Positions 1 through 9,583 of a stretch of DNA of 28,349 bases are shown here, piece after piece; positions within the stretch are counted from its first letter, which is position 1; each line of letters starts with the position of its first letter. The notes under the pieces are model-generated. The model was not told the origin of the DNA. It saw only the letters and a list, made by a program, of their open reading frames with translations, and searched no databases. A program made the position numbers and the translations under genes. Origin of the DNA: Chara braunii (taxonomy: Eukaryota; Streptophyta; Charophyceae; Charales; Characeae); contig BFEA01000208.1 of NCBI GenBank assembly GCA_003427395.1, positions 1,546,638 to 1,574,986 of the forward strand, written 5' to 3'.

Positions 1-253
1 AAACGATGAGATACGCTTGGATCATTGATTATAGATATAGGTTAACCCCCTTCATGATTATCAACATGAACATGATGATAAACAATTTATAAACTGATTA
101 AAATCTGATATTATACACAAAGGTCCCCGTTAAACTTTAGTGTTAATACACTCCTTTTTTTATGTTGCTTCTTTGGAGGGTGAAGAGGCACAGACTAGTG
201 GATCTCACAGTTATTGGTCTCATGGGTTTCAAACAGTATCATTGGCTGTATAT

Positions 254-387
254 GGGATGCTGGACCCGTTTTACAGTAGGTGACGCTCCCCACCAATAGA
301 TGGAGCCTCTCCCTAGGTGTTAGTGGTGTCTCCTCCTATCAGCATCACTAACACCGATGGAGTTGTTAAAAAAAAAAAAAAAAAAAA
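254..387 (+). mobile_element. Short retroposon 3' end, subfamily B
   Basis: The segment starts with GGGATGCTGGACCC, continues with a CTCCCCACCAATAGATGGAGC block and ends in a 20-base poly(A) tract. The same order of blocks, with a longer tail after the GGAGC block, recurs at 10345-10504 and 22828-22984. This defines a subfamily (B) of poly(A)-tailed retroposons. No coding capacity is seen. The 5' limit is not clear; related sequence may extend to about 180. Confidence 0.6.
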
Positions 388-1116
388 GCATCCTCATCAT
401 TAACCATGCTTTTTTGTGATCATCTCAAGGTACTCGTCCAATTTCATCTAATTTCATCATCAGAAAGGTTTGTTTTCAGGATTATGATATTATCAGATCC
501 TCGATTTCTAGTTGACATTCTAAGCTTAGTTAATTTCCTAATTGAGCCTTTTTGTGTAATGGCCAGGTTGAGTTGGTGCCAGAACGACGCTGGTCGGCGC
601 TAGGGCGGTGCCCTGTAACCTGCTTGAGTAGGAGCTTGAGGCTTTGTTTAGAGGTCTGGGATTGCCGAGGGAGGAAGGCGATCTGCAAACTTGACTAATG
701 GCTAAAATCTGGCCGACGATGGTCGGAGCTGGGGTGGGTAGCGATGCCTTGTAACCGAGCCAGATTGGAGTGTGAGACCAGGAAGAGGCCTGATTGGTGC
801 ACAACACAGGCTCTGTTGTGATTGGTTGGTTGGAAGGGATACAGGAAATTAGGGATAGGATAGTATTTGTGTGCTGAGTAGACAATCATTCTGATTAGTC
901 ATCATCTCTCTATTTCATGACCTCAATCATCCACTCTATCATCCTGATTCATCCTAAATCATCTTAAATGATCCTCAATCATCCCAAATTATCATCAATG
1001 ATCATCAATCATGAATGTATTTCCATTTATAAGGGACGCTGGCCCCTATTCCCAGCACGTGCTGCTCCCCACGAATAAATTGGAGCAATTAAAAAAAAAT
1101 TAATAATAATAATAAT
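388..1116 (+). mobile_element. Non-autonomous retroposon, copy A (about 730 bp)
   Basis: This element begins directly after the poly(A) tract of its neighbour. It contains two monomers of a CTGG..GCTGGGG...CCCTGTAACC core (about 586-650 and 716-790), an ATC-rich stretch (900-1015), a 3' hairpin module starting GGGACGCTGG at 1033, a perfect CAGCACGTGCTG palindrome and an A-rich end with AAT repeats. The whole element reappears in inverted orientation at 23107-23848. I infer a LINE-mobilised non-autonomous retroposon; there is no credible protein in it. Confidence 0.7.
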
Positions 1117-2569
1117 GCACTTATGAAAATTGAAAGTTAAACTATTAAGTTAGGGTTGAGTGTCTTACCGCCAGTGGACCTTTGTTCTTTCAACATCCTC
1201 TCTTTCCCTTTCTGCACGTGTTTGTTGATCAAGGCGCCACAAGGAGAGCGGCTGGAGACGGCGACAAAGGATGCATAGTCTCCTCTGTTTACTTTCATCT
1301 GCCCATGCGAAGCCGTGGACTCAAGTCTCTGCGGTAAGCTTGAACCCCCTGGGGTAGCTCGTTGGCAGGCTCAACGAGATGTTGCCCCACCATCCTGATG
1401 TTGGAGAAGTTTAGGGATGGCCGACTGGTACCTTCGTTTGCCTGTTTTGGTGTTATGGCTGACCCCTGAGGCTGTTAAGGCAGGTAGATGGAGGGAGTTT
1501 TGTTCCTCCCTCCCGAAGGTGAAGGGGTTGGGTTTGGATGAGGGTAGAGGAAGGGGAGACAAAGTTTTTTTTCTCACGAGTTTCTTCATGAAGGAACAGT
1601 GTTGTAAGAAAGGAAGGAGGGCATTGATGTTTTGTTTTTGGAAGCCTTCTCCTTCGAGCTTATTTTTTGCTACTCAAAAAATCATTAAGGATGTGGCAAG
1701 TCCCATACGACGAATATGTTTTTAGGGCGAGCGTGATGGGGGAAGCGCTTACGAGATTATGCGTGGGGTGAATCCTCGTTCATGGTAAGTATACGGTAAG
1801 TGTGCTGGTCATGGCGGTTTGGTGAAGAGAAGGGGNTTTTAGGTATTGAAATAGGATTCACGTGTGGGCTAGTCGCATCTTCCCCCTGTTCATAATCATG
1901 ATATCTTAATCCACGTGGGTGGATAATATGAAGATCTCAGTTTACGATTTCCTGATTCGTTTTCTTTATGCAGTTCATTTGGTACTCTTCAATATTTTTG
2001 AATTTTTGTTGACTCCTATAAATTTCCTATGGAATACCCTGTAATCGTGATATGTTCTGATTTTTGCTCGATGGGATATGAGTAGGTTATAGTCAAAATT
2101 ATTCTTCAAAACGTCTTCTCGAAAAATTTTCTGTAATAGCTTCTAAAAAACTTTTGCTTCCTCACTGATTCTCAACGAAACCTCTACTCATTGTTTTTGT
2201 CACAAGTTTCTATCTTCGAAAATAATTCCTATTACGATCAGAACTACGATCCAAACTATTTTCCTATTTGACATTCGTGAGTCCAATCTTGGACAACCTA
2301 GATACTACGATCAAAATTACGATCCAAATTTCCTTCTCGTCTTTTGAGATTTGTAAGTCTGAATTTAGACATCTTACATGATTTTCTACATGATTTCTCA
2401 CATGATTAAAAAAAAAAAAAAAGTTCATCTTAATCTCATCCGGAAATTCCATTTCCACAAAGGATGTTTCAAATAGTTTCTTGACCTTTTCTAAATTCTG
2501 ATTTCCAAAAATTGAGTTCCGTATCGGAAATTCGAACCCGTTTTAGTATCTTGGTTTTGCGCTGGTCAT
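1117..2569. other. No recognised gene; unique or decayed DNA
   Basis: Open frames here (for example 1417-1725 on +) are short, low in complexity and resemble nothing I recognise. From about 1850 the region is AT-rich. An N lies at 1837. Some GTAAG-type strings resemble splice donors but no exon can be defined. The only structure I can support is the 73 bp tandem duplication listed separately. Confidence 0.5.
2233..2378. repeat. Two-copy tandem repeat, 73 bp period
   Basis: TACGATCA..A.TACGATCCAAA begins at 2233 and again at 2306. The following sequence is a diverged duplicate, with matching GA(C/G)ATT.GT.AGTC..A stretches in each unit. It looks like a local duplication. Confidence 0.55.
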
Positions 2570-2579
2570 GAGCGATGCA

Positions 2580-4090
2580 CTTTGGTTTCTAAGTGGGGTT
2601 AGTACTGGGGGGATATGACGAGTCCTGCTGGCGAGGGGGCTAGTTGGTAGGACGGGAATAGGGCACAGCAGCAGCGAAGATGGTGGCTCCGTTGTGATAA
2701 GTCTTGCCGGAGTGGGGATAGGGGGAGTGGTTAGGTGACCTTAGTGTGTTGAGTACGGCCAGTGCACGAAGGGAGCCTGCTTCAGAGAGCTTCACCTACT
2801 AAGTTTTCTCACATAAGGGGTGTTGGGCTCGGGTTTACGTTTTTTACGTTTTTTACGGTTCTGAGTTTTTGTTTCAAGAGGGCTGCGGGGGAAGAGGTGA
2901 GAAGGGGGGGCAACAGGGGGGGGGCTGTGGGTTTCGTTAGTAAGTCTTAGAAGGAAGAGGCTGGGACGATGCAGGCCGGTGCTGGAGTGTTCTGACTCTG
3001 TGACCCCTAAGGAGCATGAGGTCTGGGGAGTTCTGTCGAAGGCAAAACCAGCACTTTCGACGTAGCTGTAGCTGGGGTGATGTCCCTGTTACCAGTGGGG
3101 CGTGCCGCTATGGGGAGTTGCTGAGGGTGGAAGGCACTCCCTACCGTCTACACTAGATTGGTCGGTTCCGGGGCGTGGTGGTGCCCTATAACTCCAGCAT
3201 GGGAGGGTATGAGACCATTCGGGTGTTGGATCGAGGGCTGAATATGAGACCTGGGGTTTCTCTAGTTGTTGTGGGGAGAGAGGGGTTTTGTTGTTTGCGC
3301 AGCTCCTACTCAAAATTTTCGCTGGAGGGTCCTGAGAGTGCTTACGGCTCCGGGACTTCTAGCAACCTCCTTTGGGTCAATTTGATACTGCTATGCTTGG
3401 TGACCTGTGGCTGTTCGATGCCAGAACGACGCTGGCCGGTGCTGGGGTATTGCCCTGTAATCTGTCGATACAGGAGCGTGAGGCTTAGTGGAGTAATCTG
3501 GGGATGCTTTGGGGTGGGCATCTTACGGGANANTCAANGATTGCTGTAGAGATGACNCTGGCCGGAGNTGGGGCGAGTTGTGTTGCCCTGTAACTCAGCA
3601 GAAGTGGGGGCGTGAGGCCTAGAAGAGCTCGGCAGGGAGTAAGGCAGTTTTGAGGGATTCTGGAAGGGGGGGTTAAGGAGTCCGAGGTTTTTTAAATCTT
3701 TTTGGATCCCGGCGGTCTACTTTTCATACCTTATCCTTTTCGTGCCATATCCAGCTCTTTGGTTTTCTGATTGTGTGGTAGCTTCTAGTCTTCTAATGTA
3801 TCTGGGATAGAGAATTTCAGAGAGGGTTGAACCTGGACTGACTACTCAGTTCTATGCCTCTGGTTTGCCGATGCCAGAACGACGCTGACCGGAGCTGGGG
3901 TGCTGCCCTGTGACCTGCAATCTGCAGGAGTGTGAGGTCTTGTAGAGAGATCTGGGTCTTGCCGAGGGAGGAAGGCAATTCAGTGGTAAAACGGGGGAGG
4001 CCGCTAGGTGGCGAGAAGAGAGGGGCTATGGGTGATGTTGGTTTGGGTAGGATTGTCTTTGAGGCTTAAAATCCTGGTTTATGGAAGGTT
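2580..4090 (+). repeat. Degenerate tandem units of the composite retroposon family
   Basis: The blocks that make up the units at 24.1-26.2 kb appear here in diverged form and the same orientation. The GGAATAGGG(C/T)ACAGCAGCAGC module lies at about 2590-2735. A weak core monomer lies at 3157-3215. The 'GGGACTTCTAGCAAC' link is at about 3350, followed by a core dimer at 3415-3660 and another core monomer at 3868-3960. Several Ns (3531-3539, 3557, 3569) fall inside the dimer. No gene is recognised. Confidence 0.6.
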
Positions 4091-4196
4091 AGGAGTTTAA
4101 GCTAGGTCAGGAAGCCAAAATAGCTGATAGCATAGCTTACTACATAAGCATAAGGTCATTAGTATCAACATCATAATCATCTTCATCTTCATAAGA

Positions 4197-4343
4197 GGGA
4201 CGCTGAGCCCGGTTCTCAGCTGTTTGCGGTGTTCTCTCCGGGCAGACTGTGAGGACCCCGGCCTCAAACATTTTCATCGACAATATCAGCCTTGGGCACT
4301 GGGCCCGTTTTTAAAAACAACAAAAAAAAAAAAGAAAAAAAAA
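4197..4343 (+). mobile_element. Retroposon 3' end with perfect hairpin
   Basis: GGGAC is followed by a perfect stem GCTGAG / CTCAGC around a CCCGGTT loop (4202-4220), then diverged sequence with a second GGGCACTGGGCCC motif and an A-rich tail (about 4312-4343). The stem differs from the usual GCTGGG / CCCAGC at one base pair, changed on both sides. The next element starts immediately after the A tract. Confidence 0.6.
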
Positions 4344-4967
4344 GTTAGGGTTGCGTGCTGGCCGGTACTGGGGTGTTGCCCTGTAACCTGCTGATGCAGG
4401 AGTGTGAGGCCTGGTAGAGAGATCTGGGAATGCTTTGGGGTGGGCATTCCAGGGGACAACTAAGGGTTGCTGCTGGGACGACGCTGGTCGGAGCTGGGGC
4501 GAGTCGTGTTGCCCTGTAACCCAACAGGGTGGGGGTATGAGGCCTGGAAGAGCCCGGCAGGGAGTAAGACACTGTTGGAAGAAGAAGGGATTGCTAGGGA
4601 TTCTGAGGGTTTTGAGCATTTGTAGGATCGCTGTGGTGGCGATCTTTTCTTAAAAGGTTCAGAATTTTTGCAGTTTAGAAGGAAACTTCTCATATTTTTT
4701 CTCCTCATATTCTTTCAGATTTTTTCAGACCTTTCTGAATTTTAGCCTATCTCGTGGGGTTCTTCATCGAATAGGCTAGTAATTGATCATGATCCTATTT
4801 TCAGACAAAAGCGGGTGAGAGTCCCGGTATCTCAAAGTTTTTTCTGTATATGTTCTCAAACATGTTTCGTGTTTCAAATGGGACGCTGGGCCCGGTTCTC
4901 AGCACGTGCGGCTCCCCACGAATAGATTGGAGCATTGTTCCAAAATAAAAAATAAAAAAAATAAAAA
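4344..4967 (+). mobile_element. Non-autonomous dimeric-core retroposon (624 bp)
   Basis: It starts with GTTAGGGTTG right after a poly(A) tract. It carries two head-to-tail core monomers (about 4360-4430 and 4478-4550, each with GCCCTGTAACC and a GTGAGGCCT or similar end). A linker follows with GTCCCGGTATCTCAAA, then the 3' module GGGACGCTGGGCCCGG at 4880 with CTCCCCACGAATAGATTGG, and an A-rich tail to 4967. This is the best contiguous example of the family in the window. No protein is encoded that I can defend. Confidence 0.7.
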
Positions 4968-5100
4968 GTTAGGGTTGCTGTTGGGACGACGCTGGCCGGA
5001 GCTGGGGTGAGACGTGTTGCTCTGTAACCTAGCCGAGTGGGAGTGTGAGGCCTGGGAGAGACCGACAGTGAATAAAACAGTGTTGGATAGTTTTAGAGAG
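4968..5100 (+). mobile_element. 5' part of an interrupted retroposon
   Basis: It begins with the same GTTAGGGTTG start as the element at 4344, again directly after a poly(A) tail. It holds a core monomer (about 4985-5055) and breaks off at GTTTTAGAGAG where a long T tract starts. In intact copies (about 25085) this string is followed by GTTTTGTTTGGGAGT. That missing continuation appears in similar form at about 7515, so 5101-7514 looks like an insertion. Confidence 0.6.
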
Positions 5101-5617
5101 TTTTTTTTTTTTTTTTTTTTTTTTTGGTGCAAAACAGGGGCCCAGTGCCCGAGGCTCATATTATCATATGGAATACAACACAGACACACGCCTCTTCCCA
5201 TTATGGCTGGAAGAGCCTTCCCCCCTGCTCCCATAGAGACAGCTTCCCTATATAGCAAGATGAAGATTGAGATTAAGGGCTGAGCACTGATTGCTTCCCC
5301 AAGAAGGAGGAAGGATTAACCCAGCCCCCTGGACAATCGAATTTTGCCCCACGGAATTACAGCAGAGAAAAGAACTCGACCACCTCCCTGGTCCTAGTCA
5401 AAACCCTAATTGAATTGACGAAGTAACGGTCCCATGACATGGAATGACCTCGAAGCCCAACAGAAGAAGAAGAGTTCAGCAAGCAAGCCCCTGCCACATG
5501 GTGAAACTCCTAGCTCTTCTACGAGAAGGGGAGGCGGTTGTATCATCAAAGCTCCTGGATCCAGATGTTTGCAAACCTTCTCAGTACAAGTCTATCATTT
5601 CTCAAAATCAATCAGAT

Positions 5618-5717
5618 GAAGTAGAGTCAATCCTTTTTTTTTTTTTTTTTTTTTTTTTAAAGCTCATGCGCAAGGCCTCTATCCTGGTGGTGGTGGTAAG
5701 AGAAGTAGAGTCAATCC
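5618..5717 (-). mobile_element. Truncated retroposon with perfect 16 bp target-site duplication
   Basis: The direct repeat GAAGTAGAGTCAATCC occurs at 5618-5633 and exactly again at 5702-5717. Between them lie 25 T residues (5634-5658) and 43 bp which, read on the minus strand, resemble the end of subfamily B (TACCACC..., GGAT.GAGG...). This is the expected product of target-primed reverse transcription: a severely 5'-truncated, poly(A)-tailed insert with a duplicated target. Confidence 0.85.
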
Positions 5718-6403
5718 AAAACAAGTCAAACAACATCAAATCCGATGTCCTCAACTCTACTCAACTCAATCAATCCTAATCAATTCTAGTAATGAAAAAC
5801 AATCGAATCTAGTCTAGTCAAAACCAATCAAATTCCATTCGGAGCAGTGTTAACTAGAAGCCAAAGGGATGGCCCATATTCGTTCCTTCTGTAGAATAAT
5901 GTAAGAGAAACACTAGAAAACACGTCGGAGGAGGGTGAGAGAACATCAAGAACATCAGAAGCAGCCATCCGTCCCCCCGGTAAATATGAGAAAGCGTCTC
6001 AAGTCCGATGAAACCCACTGTGACAAGATCTATTCAGTCATATTCAAACCAAGGTGCCCCCACCCAGCAAGCACACAAGGGGAGACGAACTTCATCTGTC
6101 CTCCACCTGTAAAACGAGGAAGTTGTCTCCCTTAACCCCATCCTCTAACCCACCCCCGCTCGCCTCCTTCCACCCTGTTTGATCCGCCGAGAGTTGAGCT
6201 GCCTCACACCAGACTGCCCGCCCGACCTCTCCTCCCCGCCCCCACTCTGCCCTACCACTCTGGCCGAGAGAAAAACGGAAAATAACTCGTCCCTGTCAGC
6301 AGGAGGTAGATTAGAAAGAGACAAAGATGGGAGAGGAAATGAGGGGGTTATAATTGGAAGGGGGTCAAAACGCACATCTGATTCCTCTTTCTCCCTCTGC
6401 CGC
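5718..6403. other. No recognised gene
   Basis: This stretch holds AATC/AACA-rich sequence (5720-5840) and a GC-rich, pyrimidine-rich segment (6120-6300). Frames on both strands are open over about 115 codons at 6145-6529, but the products are low in complexity and overlap each other. It may be the 3' untranslated part of the putative minus-strand element. Confidence 0.4.
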
Positions 6404-7207
6404 TCACCTCCCTTCACCCGAGCCAACGTTGACGATAGCGGGCCTATTGTCGGTCTCGAGTCTGCCATGAACGTGCCACACAGCGCCATTATTGTAGATA
6501 CTGGTACTGTTGATGTTAGCGCCGAATAGACTGGAGCTTCTTTCTGTCAAAAAAAAAAAAAAAAAAAGCGTCAGTATTGGTGGTGATATTGTTGTTGATG
6601 GAGCCTGCGCCACTGTTGATATTGATATTGTTGTTGATGAAGCCGACAGCGGCGCAGGCGTTGTAGATAGCAATATAGTGTATGATGTTGAATTTTTCGA
6701 AGTTGGCACCGCTGTCGTTGTGAATGTTGTCGTGGATTCAGCTATCTGTCGTGCGGTCGTTGTAGATGATGACATAGTGATTGATGTTGTGATTGCTGTG
6801 TATGTGATCGGAGAGATCCTTCCTGGAGCAGATGCAGACAACGCCTCCGTCCATTGTTTTATTATCTCTTGCCCCCGCTCCCGGCCTTCTTTGAAGAGCT
6901 TGAGACAGTCATTCCAAAGATGGTTTGCCCAATGCCAATCAACATACTCATCCAGCTCCTGTGGCGGCCCCTCTTCGAATGGCAAGATCACTTGCATCAT
7001 CTGCTGCACCGTTTCCTCCGCCCATCTGGCCCCAGATGTCAACCCCCCAGTAACCTCTGGCCCAAGCAGGGAAGCCATAACCTGGAGTTTCGCTCGCCCT
7101 TCCTCCAGCGTAGATAGCCAAGCTTCTGCCGCTCGATGCAGCTCTTCTTCTACTGGCATCTTGCCCTTGGAGTTCCTGTGGCTTACCTTCGTCAGCAGCT
7201 TCACCAT
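6404..7207 (-). CDS. Uncharacterised ORF in putative retroposed element
   Basis: An open frame of about 267 codons from ATG at 7207 (a second in-frame ATG lies at 7159). Residues 1-135 look like a genuine soluble, mostly helical protein rich in E, W, L and K. Residues about 140-215 form a Ser/Thr/Ala-rich tail encoded by GTTGAT-type trinucleotide-rich DNA. After that the frame runs through a short plus-strand retroposon fragment, giving a poly-Phe stretch, so the native C-terminus is lost. An AAG|GTAAGC string near codon 8 and an AAG|GTAAGT string near 7292 resemble splice donors, so this could be a partial exon or an unspliced copy. I do not recognise the family and assign no function. Confidence 0.4.
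   Translation of the reverse strand: MVKLLTKVSHRNSKGKMPVEEELHRAAEAWLSTLEEGRAKLQVMASLLGPEVTGGLTSGARWAEETVQQMMQVILPFEEGPPQELDEYVDWHWANHLWNDCLKLFKEGRERGQEIIKQWTEALSASAPGRISPITYTAITTSITMSSSTTTARQIAESTTTFTTTAVPTSKNSTSYTILLSTTPAPLSASSTTISISTVAQAPSTTISPPILTLFFFFFLTERSSSLFGANINSTSIYNNGAVWHVHGRLETDNRPAIVNVGSGEGR
6522..6567 (+). mobile_element. Severely truncated retroposon 3' end
   Basis: GAATAGACTGGAGC, the block just before the poly(A) tail in the family (compare 7739-7752), is followed here by TTCTTTCTGTC and 19 A residues. It lies inside the minus-strand ORF at 6404-7207. Confidence 0.6.
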
Positions 7208-7514
7208 TTCCACAGGAGTTGAATAAGGTCACTCAAACTCGCTCTCGCGTGTGTCCACCCGTGATACCAATGTCAAACCAACTTACCTTGCTGACAACCT
7301 CCACGCTGTAATCCTGCGCAAAGACACTCCAGTGCTGGTGAAGACGAGGCTCATTCGAGCTTCGTTGCCATGATCGCCGTCGACGACCACCTGGCCTCCC
7401 ACCATGCTAGTCCCCGCCTCGGCAGTGCTGAGGCCCCTGGAGCAGATGCCCGCCGATGCCCGCCGAGCCCGTCGGGCGGGAGTGCTCCGTGCGTTCGCGC
7501 CTACAGTCATCCAC

Positions 7515-7778
7515 AGTTGTCTAGGGGAGTCTAGGGGTTCTGAGCATTCGAAAAGAGGTCAGCAGTCATTCATAGTTTTTCAACCTCTTTTTAATTCTCT
7601 TGAATTTCTTCAATGTTTCTCAATAGTTCACAGATTGATTCTCAGCCGAAGCCAGGTAATGGCCCCGGTATCTCAAATGACTTGTGTAACTCTATATGGG
7701 ACGCTGGGCCCGGTTCCCAGCACGTGCTGCTCCCCACGAATAGACTGGAGCATTTGTCCCCAAAAAAAAAAAAAAAAA
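7515..7778 (+). mobile_element. Retroposon 3' half with canonical hairpin module
   Basis: It contains the family linker (AGTCTAGGGGTTCTGAGC, CATTCATAGTTTTTCAA, GGTAATGGCCCCGGTATCTC). The canonical 3' module follows: GGGAC at 7698, stem GCTGGG (7703-7708), loop CCCGGTT, stem CCCAGC (7716-7721), palindrome CAGCACGTGCTG (7718-7729), CTCCCCACGAATAGACTGG and poly(A) (about 7761-7778). It is probably the continuation of the element begun at 4968. The linker is close to that at 25085-25250, which lacks the hairpin end. Confidence 0.7.
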
Positions 7779-7850
7779 AAGATCTGCGTACGAACAGATC
7801 TGAGATCTGGCCAGGACGAGATCTAAGACGGGAACTCAGATCTGGCCAAA

Positions 7851-7853
<3 letters not shown>

Positions 7854-7907
<54 letters not shown>
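7854..7907. repeat. (TC)n dinucleotide microsatellite
   Basis: About 53 bases of uninterrupted TC repeats, preceded by short GATCTGGCCA direct repeats at about 7805-7850. Confidence 0.95.
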
Positions 7908-7908
<1 letters not shown>

Positions 7909-8518
7909 GTTTGATGTTCTATGGTGCTTTGCAGCCAGCGCTCCGTATTCGGAATCGGACTCATCCTCTTCCGATGAACTACCGCCACAGTACAACAGCA
8001 GAGGGAGCTGTTGGAGGCGTCTGGCGGCGTCGGTAGGCCCTGAAACGGCCAAAAAATACCGGGGGCAGCTTTTGGGGGCAGCCTAGGACCCAAAAAACGT
8101 CCTAGGCCCCCCCCAAAAAAAACTCAAAATTTTCAAAATTGGGCCCAATCCAGACCACCGGACTGGACCCCGGACCCAAACCCAGGCAACCGGACCGTCT
8201 GGATTCCGGTCCAGATGTCCGGCCGGTTACCATGATTAGAATTGATCAAGTTCAATTCTATTTTTGGGTTTGTCAGCTTCCACTGACAGTGTGTATTCTC
8301 ATCATCTGGTTTGGTGTGGATTGCTCTCTCCAAGTCTACTTGTCATTGTGCATGTGTACTGGAACGTGTGAATGCGATGCTGGATTGGCTTTTCAATTGG
8401 GCACATAACATCAGAAGGAAGTCCAAGCCCAAACACCAGCCTGAGGGGCTACGTCCCAATAGGGATGGGTTTAGACTTGGTTTCAAGTACGCACTGGTTC
8501 CTGCCATCTGATATGAAC

Positions 8519-8564
<46 letters not shown>

Positions 8565-8834
8565 GCGGCAGTCTTGAGATATATCCACAGGTGACCGGCC
8601 CTGGGTAATTCGAGATTGTTATGGAAGTTATTATTGTAGATTATATGTCATGATCATGACTTATTGAACTTCCTTATTGAGCTTATGTTGTGACAGGAAT
8701 GTTGAGAGTTTTTTGGCCTCTGGAAAGATCGTGAAATTGAGGGTCTCAACCCTGATAACCATCGTAATTATGAATGTCAGCTATGATGATTCTGACTAAG
8801 AACTCAACCTGAGAGCTCGTTTATTGGATGTGTA
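7908..8834. other. No recognised gene; includes a 35-T tract
   Basis: Frames here are short. The segment at 8140-8225 is CCGGA-rich. The run of 35 T at 8523-8557, followed by AAAAAGGGCGG, is probably the poly(A) end of a minus-strand retroposon, but its body is too diverged to place and I found no target-site duplication. Confidence 0.5.
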
Positions 8835-9070
8835 TTGGGTGTGTCCCGACCGGCCGCAGCAGGACCTGAGCAGCCACTTCCACTTGGCCCGATGCTCCCG
8901 TATTGCAACGGGTTACAGGGCGGCACAACTCGCCCCAGCGAGTTACCAGTGTTGACTGGCTGTGGCCACCAATCCTTCAGGCCACTGAAAGTGACGGCAA
9001 CGGGAATAGAACCCAGCACCTACGCGGTGCCGCTCAGGCATGAAATCTACTGAGCTAGCCGACGATCCCA
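8835..9070 (-). mobile_element. tRNA-derived SINE
   Basis: On the minus strand from 9069 the sequence reads like a tRNA 5' half: GGGATCG, then an A-box-like TAGCTCAGTAG, and about 30 bases later a B-box-like GGTTCTATTCC inside a TGGG / CCCG T-arm with a seven-base loop. These are RNA polymerase III internal promoter positions. The cloverleaf is not good enough for a working tRNA. Downstream is a body with CGCTGGGGCGAGTTGTG and CCGCCCTGTAACCC, which matches the core monomers of the poly(A) retroposons elsewhere in this window. I infer a tRNA-headed SINE sharing that core. Confidence 0.6.
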
Positions 9071-9264
9071 CATTGAAAAACTGTTACACTGGAAAGGAAC
9101 ACTAAACCCCACGTACCGGTGGTGGGATTTAGCCCCTGAAGCAGGACTCCCTCGGAGCATACTCACACTAGGACCTGTTCAACAGAGCTCTGGCTGTAAT
9201 TGTGGTCAGATACAGCCAGGAAAGTTGTTTGCATATGAGCTCCGCCGGTGCTGTGTCGGTGCTC

Positions 9265-9346
9265 TTTTTTTTTTTTGCATTACACAGGCTCCACTGCAGT
9301 CTATTCGTGGGCACCTTCACGTGCTGAGAACCGGGCCCAGCGTCCC
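9265..9346 (-). mobile_element. Truncated retroposon 3' end
   Basis: Reading on the minus strand: GGGACGCTGGGCCCGGTT, CTCAGCACGTG, a diverged CCCACGAATAGACTG block, GGAGCC and 12 A residues (9265-9276). This is a short 5'-truncated copy of the common 3' module. It lies 30 bp from a TIR element. Confidence 0.7.
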
Positions 9347-9376
9347 TTTGAAAACAATAGGATTGAAACAGAGCGA

Positions 9377-9583
9377 TTAAACCACCAGTACCTGGCCCAG
9401 CTATCGCCCGCGGCGCTTCCCGTATACGCGCCGCGCCATTTGGGCTTCGGCCTGCCGGACCGCATTGGCTGGAGGCCGCAGGCAAAATGAAAAAGAAAAT
9501 TGCGACGGCGGTTCGGCAGGACTTGGCGTGCAGCGTGCTGGGAGGCTCGGATTCAATAGCTGAGCGAGGTACTGGTGGTTTAA
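9377..9583. mobile_element. MITE family 1, copy 1, TTAA-flanked
   Basis: The 199 bp body (9381-9579) is flanked on both sides by TTAA. The ends form a 24 bp terminal inverted repeat starting ACCACCAGTACCT and ending in AGCTAT, with two mismatches. The interior is GC-rich, with CGCCGCG and GGCCTGCCGG strings, and codes for nothing. TTAA duplication is known for piggyBac-type transposases, but the family assignment is only a guess. Confidence 0.8.

Larger units (their letters stand above)
5101..7514 (-). mobile_element. Putative 2.4 kb minus-strand poly(A)-tailed insertion
   Basis: The left edge is a 25-T tract (poly(A) on the minus strand) preceded on the minus strand by GGGCACTGGGCCCC, a 3'-end motif like that at 4295. 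The right edge is set by where the interrupted retroposon seems to resume, near 7515. Inside are the uncharacterised minus-strand ORF at 6404-7207, a small retroposon with a perfect target-site duplication (5618-5717) and a plus-strand retroposon 3' fragment (6522-6567). I see no reverse transcriptase, so it would be non-autonomous or a retrocopied transcript. A clear target-site duplication was not found, so the boundaries are inferred. Confidence 0.45.

Noticed and set aside
538-885. A 115-codon minus-strand frame, also open in copy B (23357-23716, +)
   Set aside because: Both begin with a non-ATG codon, run antisense through the repeated core, and look Ser/Thr/Pro-rich. Recent common origin of the two copies explains the shared openness.
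1417-1725. A 102-codon plus-strand frame
   Set aside because: Purine-rich low complexity, no recognisable domain and an overlapping antisense frame.
6510-7226. A 238-codon plus-strand frame rich in V, D and I
   Set aside because: It starts inside a retroposon fragment, reads through its poly(A) as poly-Lys and is the complement of the more protein-like minus-strand frame.
9000-9070. A functional tRNA gene on the minus strand
   Set aside because: The A- and B-box-like sites are present, but the acceptor and anticodon stems do not fold well and a SINE body follows.
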